A DNA stretch of 64,000 nt from Pseudorasbora parva (GCF_024679245.1 NC_090182.1:32139047-32203046); one strand, 5' to 3'. Numbered from the stretch's first letter, positions 51,801-61,400 are shown. The notes: generated from the letters alone by a model not told the origin. Program-made: numbers and translations.

Positions 51801-54800
51801 AAAAGGTGTAAAGTAAATATAGAAAAACACAGAAAATATAAAGTTTTAAATCTATTGACAGCACTAGTTTTTAGTATTTTGTTAAATTCAACAACTTATC
51901 ACAGTTATAGAAATGTAATATTTGGCTCAGGTTTTGTTGTTGGAAAAACACTAAATAATTGCTGAATTGCAAATTATTAATTGAAATCAAATGTGTATGC
52001 AGTAATGCTTCTCCTTAACCAACCTTTGTGAATGTTGAGATCTATTTTACTGTGTCTGAATAATAACTTATAACAGACTTCCTCCAGGTGTCGATTCTAA
52101 ATCTCTTATTTTTTTATATGTTATATATGTCAAAATCTGTGTAAATAATAGAAAGGTCGCTGATTAACACTTGCAATTCAGTGTCGCGATGGTTTAAAAA
52201 AAAATCTGAAGGTAGTAAAAAAGGTATTAAAAAGTAGTAAATTTAACTTAAGGATTGCTGTATATACCCTGTTATAATATAAGCTATTAGGGCTTGAATT
52301 ATTGATCCTGCACTGTATATGAACTATAATTTATGGACTAATTTGAATATTTCTATAATGGTTAACGTACGTGCTTAAGTGACTGCTCAAGTTTGATCCT
52401 AATGCCAGGCAAGCATTGGTGTGTATGTGATCTATTTTTAGCTGTTGTGTGCTTGGCTGTGTGTGTTGTCACATCAAATGGTTCCGCAGATTTTTAGTAT
52501 TACTACCAGAGACCTACGATTACTACAGCATTTCACCTCAGCATTATAAAAGGCAACAACGCACCGGAAGCTGCCATTTAAACAGTGAATGGATAAATGT
52601 GAGCCTCTTGCTCCTTTGTAACCGCACAAGGCAAATGGGTGACATCTAGTGGCAAAGACTAGTAATTAGATTTACGTTAATCTTCTGTTCAATGTTAGCA
52701 GAAATAAATATGGAAAAAAATCGATTTGTGGAGTTTGAGAATCGTTTCTGAATCTACCAGATTTTAAAAAATGATTAATCGTAAAATCGTTTTTTTTTTG
52801 TTTTTTTTGCCCAGCCCTAGTTTACGGTCACTTAACTTTCTGTTAACCAACTGTCCTTACAAGAATACTTGCTGAGACAGTATTTAGAAGATTTTGTCCA
52901 TCCAAGCACAACATGATGATCCAATACCGAATTAAATTCTCTTTTGCCTCTTCTAGCACTAAAACGGTTTAATATATATTAAATGTTTAAACTGCCATGA
53001 CAAGACATGCAAATTATAAACTTTTACACAATGGATGGTAAACTTGTAATTAAACTGGTCCACTTTATTTATATAGTGCTTTTACAATGACGATGGTTTC
53101 AAAGCAGCTTCACAGTGTTAAACAGGACAATATTGCAACAATTTGATTTGGCAGATCAGTATTATAGGTTATAGAATTAAGTAAACCTAACCTAAACCTT
53201 TATTTGTATATTAAATTGAATAATTTGAATCATAATTTTAGTGTCCCCAACTGAGCAAGCCAAAGGCAACCGTGGCAAGGAACCAAAACTCCATCCGGGC
53301 ATGATGGTGAAAAATAAACCTTGGGAGAAACCAGGCTCAGTCGGGGTACCAGTTCTCCTCTGGCCTATTATCAAACAGTTTATGACTATTATTCTGGCAA
53401 CCTTACAGGTCAGAAATCATATTGGATCAGAATATTTGAAATTTCTGGGTATCATGCAAAAGACTGGTTTATTTAGGATGGCGCGTCGATTACACTAGAG
53501 TATGAATACATGAAAGGTCTGCGTTATTGTGCTGGAGACGGGTTTATTGAGGATGATGTGCCAGTGAGGAGTATGATCCATTTAATCCCTGGCGCACACA
53601 CTTCAATTTTGATTAGTTGCATTTTGATTAGTTGCACTTTGCCTTTGGTTATTACAAGTCTGTATTTGGTTTGCTGCCTTTTTACCACCATGGTTTCATG
53701 TAAGTCTGTGCACTTACAGCGTGGAGCCCGAGGGGCCGCAAGAAGAGGTGTCTCTAACTCCAGAGCCCCAGCCTGAGCCAGAAGCAGAGGTGGAGCCTGA
53801 GCCAACAGCTGTGGAGCTGAAACCAGAGCCCGTCAGCCAGCCGGAGGTTCATGTTGAGGAAAAGGCTCAGAGATCTTCCCCTTCTCCCACACCTGCGGAC
53901 ACCACACCCACCATGCCAGAAGACAACCGGGTAAGACCACCTTCATTCATCACTATTGAGTCTTTCTTGTCAACAGATTGTGTATTTTCTACAACTGTAC
54001 AGTCATCCCAAATGGATAAGTGAGATTAAATGCTTTCTTGTTTTCAGCCATCTTCATGGGCTTCAGTCACTAGCAAGAATCTCCCACCAGGAGGAGTGGT
54101 CCCTGCCACAGGAGTCCCTCCACATGTTGTCCGAGTCCCTTCAGCGCAGGTAAGACGCTCGCTATACTTGTTACTCCATTTAAAGAACTTAATATATGTA
54201 TAGGAAGTCTTTTTATTCCTGTCCTAATGAAAACGTAAATGTTACAATTTAAGGGCAAGTCGCAAACCCTTAGTTTTATGTCCTTGTTATTTTAGTAATT
54301 GCTAGAAATTGTGCATACATGCAAATAGTTCTCTGAAGCCTAATCCCAACCCTATAGTAAATTTTGATTCTTGTTTAATACTTGAACGTTTAAATGCACT
54401 AACATGGACACCAAAATAAGTGTAATGTAAAGTCAAACCATGTGAATTAATGTTCACTAATCTAAAAAATGTGTTGTAATAGTTCAGTTAATTTTGCATT
54501 AAATTTCGTATGCAGCTTTATTGCCACATGTCATCAATTGTGATTTGTGATCTATAGCCACGTGTAGAGGTGAAAGCAGAATCACAGACCACAGCACAGA
54601 GACCCCAGAGAGACCAGAGACCACGTGACCAGCGACCAGGACCCTCTCCAGCTCACAGAACACCGAGACCAGGAGGTGTGCAAAAGTCTAATGAATCTAG
54701 TATGGGTCCAAATTTTTTATAATTTTTTCCAAATCTTTTGATGCTTTTAAAAATATTTATGAAAGACTTCATTAGCAGAATTTGTAGTTTTTTTAATCTT

Positions 54801-55618
54801 ATTGGCTCTGGCAAAACTGCTTAAAGCAGCCTGAGCATTGTAATGAATTATATGTCTGCATATAAAGTGTCTTCTCCCATGAAATTGAAAGTTAAATTAA
54901 AAGTGCACATCATGGCTGCTCCAATAAAAATCTGAATGGACTTGAATCATATGTTTAATCTCTGGTTTAGCTGTCCGGGAGGGTGAGAGCGGGGAGTCGG
55001 AAGTGCGGCGGGCGGTCCGGTATCCCGACAGCCACCAGCTCTTTGTTGGAAATGTACCTCACGATGTGGATAAGAATGAGCTCAAGGAATTCTTTGAACG
55101 TAAGTGAATTGAAAAGTGTTGTTTCTACCAAAGTTTTTAAACTGCAGATCCTCCTCTGGCATGCACTTACGTGTTTTTTTTTTAAACAGAGTACGGCACT
55201 GTCCTTGAGCTGAGAATCAACAGTGGTGGAAAGTTGCCTAACTTTGGATTCGTGGTATTTGACGATGCTGAGCCTGTGCAGAAGATCCTCAGTAATCGGG
55301 TATGTGACTTGTAAATGGTGTGTGGTATGGGATATCTTAATGAAAGATCATCAGAATTAACTTTACTTTTTTCTTTTCTGGTGGTAGCCCATTAAACTGC
55401 GAGGAGATGTTCGGCTGAACGTAGAAGAAAAGAAGACCCGCTCGGCCCGCGAAGGTGACAGGCGGGACATCCGCCCCAGAGGCCCAGGGGGACCGCGTGA
55501 CAGGATAGGCGGGTCAAGAGGACCGCCTGCCCGCGGAGGCATGGCTCAGAAACCCAGTTTCGGAGCCGGCCGAGGCACGGGACCCAGCGAGGGCCGCTAC
55601 GCAGGACCGCGTCAGTGA
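33579..55618 (+). CDS. g3bp1: G3BP1, stress granule assembly factor, eleven coding exons
   Basis: Cytoplasmic RNA-binding scaffold of stress granules, 477 residues (human protein 466). Coding exons: 33579-33673 (exon starts 33557), 35720-35801, 35923-36096, 49456-49546, 49654-49744, 53720-53930, 54048-54149, 54558-54675, 54971-55099, 55190-55299, 55388-55618; phases are continuous. The NTF2-like dimerisation domain fills residues 1-138 (starts [15 protein letters not shown], with Phe15 and Phe33 of the FGDF-peptide pocket kept). An acidic, Glu/Pro-rich disordered region follows (about 140-248), then a [14 protein letters not shown] segment, and an RRM (about 343-418) with RNP2 LFVGNV and RNP1 [10 protein letters not shown]. 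The C-terminus is an Arg/Gly-rich tail (about 420-477). I call it g3bp1 rather than g3bp2 from the ends, the acidic stretch and the sparc neighbour. Intron 4 (13.4 kb) and intron 6 (4.0 kb) are swollen by transposons. Confidence 0.97.
35068..35330 (+). mobile_element. Segment homologous to the hAT at 10068-10940
   Basis: It begins TAGAGGATGGATAC, the left terminus of the 10068 element, then skips that element's GGGTCGGG block and continues through matching blocks (TTTAAATTTAAAAC, GTTTGTTTTTGTGATTAAAA, GAAATTTGTTTATGT). No right terminus is seen, so it is a truncated nested copy or a shared internal module. Confidence 0.7.
35392..35454. mobile_element. 63-bp miniature inverted-repeat element
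   Basis: It starts CATAGATATACATAATAAA and ends TTTATTATGTACATCTATG, 19-bp inverted termini with one mismatch, and is flanked on both sides by the same 8 bp, GTTGCTAC (35384-35391 and 35455-35462). It is inside the hAT at 33990-35578, in g3bp1 intron 2. Confidence 0.85.
36097..36816 (+). other. g3bp1 intron 4, first part
   Basis: Contains a short inverted pair, CTTAAAGATGTC near 36275 and GACATCTTTAAG near 36342, and otherwise nothing I can assign. Open frames here lack splice context and known domains. Confidence 0.35.
36817..37330 (+). pseudogene. hAT transposase remnant (GTF2IRD2/ZBED-like)
   Basis: It starts [16 protein letters not shown] at 36817, stops, then continues one frame over with [36 protein letters not shown] and TKH. 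This resembles the BED-type zinc finger N-terminus of hAT-derived proteins such as GTF2IRD2; the first zinc cysteine seems replaced by Phe. About 200 bp on (37225-37330) a frame reads [14 protein letters not shown] followed by SAADE, like the C-terminal end of these transposases. The middle is missing, and frameshifts and stops make it a relic. Confidence 0.6.
37398..38171. mobile_element. TTAA-flanked nonautonomous DNA element
   Basis: Starts AGGGTTACTTCAGCG after TTAA (37394-37397) and ends CGCTGAAGTACCCCT before TTAA (38172-38175). The TTAA target site and AGGGKTACTTCAGCG ends fit a Kolobok or piggyBac-type nonautonomous family. It contains a perfect hairpin (37525-37571). A truncated relative in the other orientation is at 3129-3413. 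Confidence 0.82.
37525..37571. repeat. Perfect 20-bp hairpin
   Basis: ATTCCTCCTATGATGCAAAA (37525-37544) and its exact reverse complement (37552-37571) are separated by seven bases. Confidence 0.93.
38706..39748. mobile_element. Insertion with internal tandem duplications
   Basis: Starts TAGCCTAAAAATC and ends GGCTTGTCAGGCTA. The flanks CCCAAATAG (38697-38705) and CCCAAACAG (39749-39757) form a nine-base near-duplication. Inside, a block of about 360 bp occurs twice in tandem (38713-39062 and 39063-39424), and a block of about 150 bp occurs twice (about 39425-39575 and 39605-39748). No coding frame survives in both copies. Confidence 0.7.
40464..42315. mobile_element. Nested hAT element, TAGAGGTCGAC termini
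   Basis: Ends TAGAGGTCGACCGATT and AGTCGACCTCTA, flanked by a perfect 8-bp target duplication GCTGTCAC (40456-40463 and 42316-42323). Subterminal CGATTAATC/GATTATCGG words are present at both ends. It lies inside the hAT at 38339-42498 and contains the insertion at 40709-41331. No transposase. Confidence 0.92.
40709..41331 (+). mobile_element. Nonautonomous element, copy 2 (third level of nest)
   Basis: Flanked by a perfect 8-bp duplication GTTTACAT (40701-40708 and 41332-41339). Starts CATAGACCGTAAAAAAAT and ends CTGCAGGCTTG. It is the reverse complement of 30077-30714 almost throughout, which confirms both ends independently. Terminal inverted repeats are weak. Confidence 0.9.
42712..43945 (+). 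pseudogene. Tc1-like transposon with degraded transposase
   Basis: It begins near 42720 with GTGAGGAAAATAAGTATTTG, a common fish Tc1-like terminus. The start codon region ATGGCCAAGACCAAAGAGC is at 43064. Transposase blocks in scattered frames include [19 protein letters not shown], the first catalytic region [17 protein letters not shown] (43508-43558), [17 protein letters not shown], and [18 protein letters not shown] after 43800. Stops and frameshifts make it dead, and the 3' end and right inverted repeat are missing. One 42-bp piece, carrying the GWVFQHDN motif, is inverted (43762-43803). Confidence 0.85.
43946..44644. other. g3bp1 intron 4, unassigned
   Basis: AT-rich with no clear termini. 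Near 44565 the words GTTTCCTAACCTTTTTTCAG and GGCACCC resemble one end of a hAT-type repeat, without a matching partner. Confidence 0.4.
44931..46457. mobile_element. Nonautonomous hAT element, TAGGGATG termini
   Basis: Starts TAGGGATGCACCGATCC and ends GATCGGCCCCATCCCTA, flanked by the perfect 8-bp duplication AATCAAAT (44923-44930 and 46458-46465). The left 150 bases contain several CCGATAC words and the right end GGTATCGG. Within it, 45103-45790 is the left part of another hAT family (TAGGGATGAAATGGTATGG, as at 38339), and 46213-46298 forms a strong hairpin. No transposase. Confidence 0.92.
46213..46298. repeat. 26-bp inverted repeat (hairpin) inside hAT
   Basis: 46213-46238 (starts CTGGCTGCAAACTGTGG) and 46273-46298 (ends TAGTTTGCAGCCAG) pair at 25 of 26 positions around a 34-base loop. 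Confidence 0.9.
47265..47516 (+). mobile_element. tRNA-derived SINE
   Basis: Same family as 5952-6210, with a B-box-like GGTTCGATCCC, the CTTGAACAAGACA block and a tail ending AAATGCAGTCC. The head lacks the GGCTCAG part of the A-box. It sits next to a MITE-arm block (CTGCCATTATAA, near 47251). Confidence 0.8.
47985..48523 (-). pseudogene. Tc1-like transposase fragment
   Basis: On the - strand 48354-48073 reads [20 protein letters not shown], then [40 protein letters not shown] and [10 protein letters not shown]. These are the N-terminal DNA-binding region and linker of a Tc1-like transposase, with an internal deletion after the first helix-turn-helix. The catalytic domain is not in frame downstream. 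The right end is AATCCTTTAGGTGAGTGTA, a common fish repeat terminus. It is a different subfamily from 5394-13445. Confidence 0.75.
48524..49455 (+). other. g3bp1 intron 4, last part
   Basis: No exon or terminal repeats recognised. It ends in a good acceptor (CTGTAATCTTTTAG) for coding exon 4 of g3bp1. Confidence 0.4.
50232..52819. mobile_element. hAT element in g3bp1 intron 6
   Basis: Starts TAGGGCTGGGTATCAATTC and ends TTTGCCCAGCCCTA. Flanks GTTTACAT (50224-50231) and GTTTACGG (52820-52827) agree at six of eight. Subterminal GATTCGATTTCGATTC words on the left match AATCGTAAAATCG on the right. It shares its outermost ten bases with the hAT at 33990. It contains a second element at about 50819-52271. 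Confidence 0.8.
50819..52271. mobile_element. Element nested in the intron 6 hAT
   Basis: Left end CAGGGTGTCCGTGGGGTTTT and right end GTATATACCCTG share a CAGGGT inverted tip. The AAAAAGTGATAAATCAAA and TTAAATTTACTACTTTTTAA-type words occur at opposite ends. The middle (51420-51880) is related to 63030-63480. The target duplication is not clear. Confidence 0.55.
53058..53545 (+). repeat. Fish interspersed repeat block in g3bp1 intron 6
   Basis: Contains TTTATATAGTGCTTTTACAA, AAAGCAGCTTCACAGTGTTA (also at 3450) and AACCTTGGGAGAAACCAGGC, blocks I associate with a widespread fish repeat. From about 53440, TTTCTGGGTATCATGC and GGCGCGTCGATTACAC are shared with 59725-59775. Family unknown; a LINE 3' tail is possible. 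Confidence 0.55.
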
Positions 55619-56085
55619 GGCAGCTCCCACTTCATTCACTGCTGATTAACACAGATGGCTTCCCTGTTCCCTGTCTCCATCCCTCACTCCAGGACCCGGA
55701 GTGTGATTTATTTTTGTTTCTTTATCTGGACTTCCTTTTATTTCTGAGATTGAACTTGAATTTGTTGTAGAAAAACAAAACTACTTGAATTGGGGAAAGG
55801 AGAAACCTAGCATTTGGTTTTAGAGTTCTCTCCCTGTTTCTTAAAGGAACGTGTTTTTACTGCTTGGGCAATCCTGTGTATTGCTAGCACCCGCTTTCAG
55901 GTCAAGTGCAAGTATGGTTTTATTTGGAATTGTTGCCAAGTCAAATCATGGTTGTGTGTGAGTGACTATCTAGCATGTAAAGAATCCTGTTTGCCTTCTA
56001 CTGTTGCACTTCATCAAGAATGACAACATATTTTAACAACTCCACTGATGAGAGAACAAAATAAACTCTATGTACTATTTTGAAG
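55619..56085 (+). terminator. g3bp1: g3bp1 3' UTR and poly(A) signal
   Basis: Follows the TGA stop at 55616-55618. AATAAA at 56060-56065 is the first canonical signal, so cleavage is expected near 56080. The UTR is free of recognisable repeats. Confidence 0.75.
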
Positions 56086-56858
56086 CATGGTTGTGTCTTG
56101 TCTAGGTTGAGATGTCGACTGGGCTCATGGTAATGGAAAAATAGGAATTTTTAATTGACCTCTAGGCCTGAAACTATAACTCTAAAATGTTTCATGTTTT
56201 CAGTCATTTGTAACTGCAAGACAATAATTAAGCACACAAAAACAACAAAAAATAAGAAAAATATAAAACGTGTATTTGAGTCTGAAATATTTTTTTTTTT
56301 TCAAAAAGGTAGGTTTCTCAGTAGGTTTTACAGGTTAAATTGAAATTTAAAGTTGGTTCTAAAATACTTACTCAGTAGTAACAAGTGATGGGGAAAATCA
56401 TGGATGTCAATGTGAAATCACAATTGACTGTATGGTGTATTGCTGTATTTATTATAAATGACTTATCCATGCAAGGTTTTTTAAATGTGCATGCTCATGT
56501 GTATTCTCTAATCACAATAACTTCCAGTCTCCGTTTACTGGGGCTGTCATTCACATATCACAGCAATTGCAAACCACAACCATCCCATCAATTCACCATG
56601 GACAAAATCAAGTTCCAACCTACAGTTCTTCCTGTTAAAGAAGCAGTTTCATTCAGATGTTACAATAAGGAAGAAAAGGCTATTGCAATTTTTCATGTCG
56701 GCTTCAATCATGCATGGTGCCCCTCTAATGTATTGCCATGTTTAAATGAAATTACTGATGGTGTTGAACTAAATGTTGAAGAGAATCCTCATGCCACTAG
56801 CTGCTACATTAGTAGTGGGTTTTTGTTTTTGGGTGATCAATCCTGCATTGTGTGTTCA

Positions 56859-56908
<50 letters not shown>

Positions 56909-57515
56909 ATATGCTAATCTAATTTCTAAAGGCTCCCGCACCTAAAGTTCTTCATAGCATTGGCTCAATCTTTTTTCCATTACTGTCAGGGTAGTGCTGG
57001 TCATAACAGAAAAGTCAATTTTGTACCTATAGACATCCATCACCCAGCTACCAGAATGATGAGATTTTGCAATATTGTGCTGCCACTCTCTACAAATATC
57101 AATATGTTATATTGCCTTAGCAGTGTTATTTACAGATATCCCGCCAGCCAATCGTCCCATTTTCTCAGTTTGATCGAGTTACTGAGATTATTGGGCCTAA
57201 TTATAAATTTGTATGCTTGCATCATGTTGAAAAAAAAAGCAACTGTAGCTCATTATAAAGCAGATTAACAGCGAGTATGATTAGCTGTAGCCGTGATGTA
57301 GGGAGGTGTTGACCAGCAGGTGGCCCGTCATTAGTATGCATAAGGGAAAGTGCAGCTTCTCTCTGCCACTTTATTTTGAAGCCCCGCACCCTCATGACCC
57401 ACATGAGTTCAAGATGTCCTCATACAGCAGGCCACAATCCACCAAGCATACGGACCCCCAGCTGGACCCTCACAAAGCCTTGGGCTCTGCAACACAACAG
57501 ACACTGGCACAGCTA
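56086..57515. other. Intergenic downstream of g3bp1
   Basis: No exon was recognised. A 186-codon open frame (56385-56945) ends in a translated AT microsatellite (56860-56904) and has no domain. A short poly-T run is at 56289-56301. Confidence 0.45.
56860..56904. repeat. (TA)n microsatellite
   Basis: About 22 TA units. Confidence 0.93.
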
Positions 57516-57800
57516 TTTAAAGGGTTAGTCCAGCCAAAATCAACATTCTGCCATGATTTACTCGCCCTCATTTCGTTCCAAACTTAAAAAGGAAATTGTA
57601 TTGGTTGCATTTGTCCTTGCAATTGGACCCCATGGCCATTGAGGCTTTTATGCCATAAAAGTGGTCAGGATTATATTATTCAAGGCTTCTGTGTGTGAGA
57701 TTCTGCAAGGAAAAGACCAAAATTATAGTCACTATTCAAATAAACTCTTCCCCTCTAGTGAGCTGTGAACCACTGCAACCAAATCATTTAGAGTCAGTCA
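57516..57800. mobile_element. MITE arm
   Basis: Starts AAAGGGTTAGTCCAGCCAAA, followed by TGATTTACTCGCCCTCAT and CGTTCCAAAC, the left arm of the cyprinid palindromic MITE type. No matching right arm was seen. Confidence 0.55.
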
Positions 57801-57952
57801 AATGAACCAGATCAGTTAAATGTGTGAAATAATTCAGACTGCTCTAGTCTTAAGCCAATCAATCATTCCATTCAAACTTAAATTTCTCTCTTAGTCACAC
57901 ACAAGTGTTGCATGTGATACTTTCAAGATGCCTTTGCAGCCTATTTGCATTA

Positions 57953-58063
57953 GGGATGTGCACAACGACTAACGTTTGCAACCGACTAGTCTATATAAGT
58001 TATCCATTTCAAATAACCTACTTAATCCTAAATTATCCATTTCAAATAACCTACTTAATCCTA
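57953..58063. mobile_element. hAT end fragment with a 33-bp tandem duplication
   Basis: TAGGGATGTGCACAACGACT at 57952 is a typical hAT left terminus. At 58001-58063 a block starting TATCCATTTCAAATAACC is repeated with a 33-base period. No right end was found. Confidence 0.5.
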
Positions 58064-58544
58064 TGTATCAGTCACCTCCCATACAGAATTCAGTTGAAAA
58101 ATGTCATATGCGCTGCCTTGCATTACGACCACTGTACATTAAATGTAAGTGTTCACTTACAGCTGCAGTCCGTAACTTGTTTTGGTTTGGAAAATGATCC
58201 AAAATCAATTTTTGAGCAAGTACATCACCAGCCAGTGTTCAAATCTCATTACCTTAGCCTGATTCACACTGGCTGTGAGGTGAAGACCACATGTCCCAAG
58301 ATACTGCGCTAACACTTGGCGTCATCAAACTACACCTTTGTTTAGAATAGGCGCCCTCCAGTGGACAAAAAGTTGCATAGTTCACCTTTAAGCGTGTATG
58401 TGGCCACTTGTCACGAATGAAAAACAAAAGTTTTATTCAAATTCTTAATATAAGACCTATTAATAAAAAAATAAATAATAATTATATTGCCCAGACATAT
58501 TGCTTGTTACAATATAGTGTACCCAATCACTATAATGTGACCCA

Positions 58545-58705
58545 CACAGACCACAGAGTGAGCACCCCCTGCTCGCCTCACTAACACCTCTACCAGCAGC
58601 TAACTGGTTTTCCCGAGAGGTCTCCCATCCAGGTACTGACCAGGCTCAGTCCTGCTTAGCTTCATTGGGCAACCAGTCTTGGGCTATAATGTGATATGGC
58701 TGCTG
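58545..58705 (-). repeat. 5S-rRNA-derived interspersed repeat
   Basis: The + strand reads GGTCTCCCATCCAGGTACTG and then ACCAGGCTCAGTCCTGCTTAGCTTC. This is the complement of the internal promoter region of 5S rRNA (AAGCTAAGCAGG...CTGGTTAGTACTTGGATGGGAGACC). The rest of the 5S gene is absent and the flanking part, with GAGCACCCCCTGCTCGCC, belongs to a known-looking fish repeat. It is a derived repeat, not a functional 5S gene. Confidence 0.75.
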
Positions 58706-58751
58706 ATAAAGACAGAGTCCAAAGATATTAACACATAATTAGTAACATTAA

Positions 58752-58850
58752 AGGGTTAATTCACCCAATTTTTTTTTCAAATTCTGTCATTAATTACTCA
58801 CCTTCATCTTCGGAAGTTTTTTTTTTATGAAATCCGAGAGCATACGGATA
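58752..58850. mobile_element. MITE arm
   Basis: AAAGGGTTAATTCACCCAAT followed by TCTGTCATTAATTACTCACC and TTCATCTTCGGAAG, as in the element at 21716-22340. Only one arm is present. Confidence 0.55.
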
Positions 58851-59265
58851 CGTATACGCCTAGTGCAGCCGTACTAAATTGTAAATTAAAGCACAACACA
58901 AAGGAAACGCCACAACACAACAGAATCATTACAACACAACAGAAATGCTCCCGACCATGAGGGGGCTCTCGCAGTGCAATAAAGTTAGTTCCCTTTCGAG
59001 AGGTCTCTCATATTGTGTATGGGAAAACCTCTTTTTCTTGAGAATATAAAGCAAAACTTTATTCTGTAAAGTATCTACTTAAAACGCAGTACAGCTGCAC
59101 AGCAGATGCGACAGAGCGAGCTACATGCTGATTGGCTGTGCTGTGGCAAATGCAGGATAGAGAATCACACACTCTCACTTTAAAAAAATCTTGAACCTAA
59201 TCTGGCATCCTCACTGAAAACACATTAGTTAAGGTCACTCACGACTGATTAATAGCTTCGGATTC

Positions 59266-59520
59266 TGGCTGTCTTTCAATTCTGATCCTTATTTCAGCAC
59301 AGCTTTTGACGCCGTATCATTCCCTCTTACTTGCTTTGCTGGAAACTGTTACTCCAAATTTGATGTTCCCCATGAATCAGTTTTGAGCACCTTACATTTT
59401 CCTCATGGTGTTGGTCTTAATTGTAATTTTTACTCAGATGAAACCCAGATTTATATTCAGTCAACACCTGGTTATAATGTCTCTGTCATCCTTGCCCTTA
59501 CTTTTTTTTGTCATCCTTGG
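59266..59520 (+). pseudogene. LINE reverse-transcriptase remnant
   Basis: Frames here read STAFDAVS near 59297 (the DLSSAFDTV-type motif before the RT palm), GVGLNCNFYSDETQIYIQST near 59410-59470 (the YADDTQIY catalytic motif with changes), in the order and spacing of an L2/CR1/Rex-type non-LTR retrotransposon but with a large deletion between them. It cannot encode an active enzyme. Confidence 0.65.
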
Positions 59521-59719
59521 ATACAAATATGGATGTCTCTAAAAAGCAGTGAAAAGCCTTAGGTTATCTATTTGGTTCTCCCCACAACTGCATAAAGCTG
59601 GTCGGATCTTTTTTTTGTGTTCAAAATTTAGAAAAATTATATAACGAGAATGTACAACATGAATCCATTTTCCATACCGTGTTTTTGTCTTACCCTGAAT
59701 GATTATGGCACACTTCTAA

Positions 59720-59999
59720 TTTCTGGGTATCACACAATAGACAAGTTTATTAAGGATGACGCGTCGATTACACAATAATATGAATATTTGAAGGATCGGA
59801 GTCATTGCGCCGGTGTCAGTCATCTTTTATCCCTCTACACTCCAAGGCCTGATCTCCGCTCCTCTGATTCAGTTTTTTAACTGTTCCTCCAACCTCATTA
59901 TACTCCATGGGTGACTGGGCTCTCTCTTTTCTTTTGCTCCAACATTTTAGAATTCCCTTCCCTCTGAGATTAGCCATAATGAATCTTTTTGCGTTTATT
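59720..59999 (+). repeat. LINE- or repeat-derived tail
   Basis: It shares TTTCTGGGTATCA and GCGTCGATTACAC with 53440-53500, then continues with CTCCAAGGCCTGATCTCCG and a pyrimidine-rich stretch like the C-terminal and 3' part of a fish LINE. The assignment is tentative. Confidence 0.45.
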
Positions 60000-60000
60000 A

Positions 60001-60118
60001 AAGGATAGTTCACCCAAAAATTCTGTCATTTACTCACCGTCAAATTGTTCCAATGAGGTTCTGTCTTCTGCTGAACACATAACAATTTTTTTTGGGGGGG
60101 GGGGGGGGGGGGGGGGGG
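60001..60118. mobile_element. MITE arm ending in a G25 run
   Basis: AAGGATAGTTCACCCAAAAA and TCTGTCATTTACTCACCGTC are the MITE left arm; TTCTGCTGAACACATAACAA follows, then eight T and about 25 G (60094-60118). The G run may be misassembled in length. Confidence 0.7.
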
Positions 60119-60249
60119 TGCTTGGGAGGGTGAAACACTGGGTTTCAGTCAATCTCATGTCAATCTTGAGTACCTATCGAGTAGTATTGCATCCTTCATA
60201 TCTCCGAAAAGTCTTTAGTTTTATTATATTTATAAAAGAAATATAGGCT

Positions 60250-61400
60250 GTACCGAGTCTTTCCGGAAAAAAACAAGCGCCTGGAGTCGCATCGTGTGGG
60301 CGGAGCTAAAGAATGACGAGTGCGCACAAAGCGGTGACCTGGAGAAGAAAACGTTACCCTATATAAACCATAGCTATCAATCAGATTCAACTAATACAGA
60401 TATGATCCAGAATCAGATCCGGAGGATGAAATAAATTGAACAGGAGAAGCAACAACATCAGGACGTCCGTCTCTGTGGTATGCACTGTATTTAGTGGCCT
60501 GTCAACACTTGTGTGTGTTTACTCGCAGTTTATGAGGACATGATTCGGTTTATGGACTATTGTATGCGACTAAACCTTAGCAGTAGCAAGCAAAACGGTT
60601 TTGCACGTCGGACTAGTGTAACGTTATATATAGAACAACAATGGAGTAACGTTAGCGGATTTGAATGACGAAGCACGCTTTGTGAGAACGCTAGGTTTAG
60701 GTTTGGGTGGTTTTACAATAAACAAACTGAAACCTATATAGGTCAGCTAAACAAATGTATTTAAACACACACCATAGATCGCATGCTCCATTGATAAATG
60801 AACTATACACGATCGTGTCGTTTACAGATTTTTACTCACGCGACGATAGCCAACAACATAGACATTTGAAGCAGTTTTACTCACCACCTGCTTCTAAAGC
60901 AGGACCGAACCTTTATCGCTGGGACCGCTCCGTCAAAAACACACTTCTTTGGTATGATTTGGTGAAGTCCTGTGACAGCAGTGACCGTGGAGATCCACTT
61001 TTGCGACGCGACTGAAGCGATGTTGTCATCCCATCATTTCTGCGTTCAAATCGGTTCAAATGCAGCGCTGCCTTCCCAGAATGCTGTGCTGAAGCGTTGA
61101 AGTCACTTGATGTCACCCATAGGAATAAAGTGGAGCGTGGCACGGACTATAACGACATAAGTGTTCACGGACGAGTGGATCTGCAGCTGTGAGAGTGTTT
61201 ATGGGCGTGCATTTGCTCTCTCGCCTCTAGTCATGCGCGCACCCTTCCGGGAGAAGAGCCCGTACGGCCCATACAAGGACCTTCCGCTCTGTCGACGTCA
61301 AGCGGATCCATACTCAAAAAAAAACTCTCCGAAACTTGTGAGAAACCGGAAGGAGTATTTTTGACACAGAAATACTCCATCAAACGTCCAACATTAGTTT
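60250..61400. repeat. Probable interspersed repeat, CpG-rich
   Basis: GC- and CpG-richer than its surroundings. Its left end has TGTACCGAGTCTTTCCGG and its right part GGGAGAAGAGCCCGTACGG, which I associate with a cyprinid DNA repeat, but ends and target duplication were not resolved. An alternative is a CpG-island promoter of an unseen gene; no exon with splice signals was found to support that. Confidence 0.4.

Noticed and set aside
56385..56945. 186-codon open frame on the + strand downstream of g3bp1
   Set aside because: AT-rich, no domain, no splice or promoter context, and the last part is a translated TA microsatellite.
58545..58705. Functional 5S rRNA gene
   Set aside because: Only a fragment of the 5S sequence is present and it is embedded in repeat DNA.
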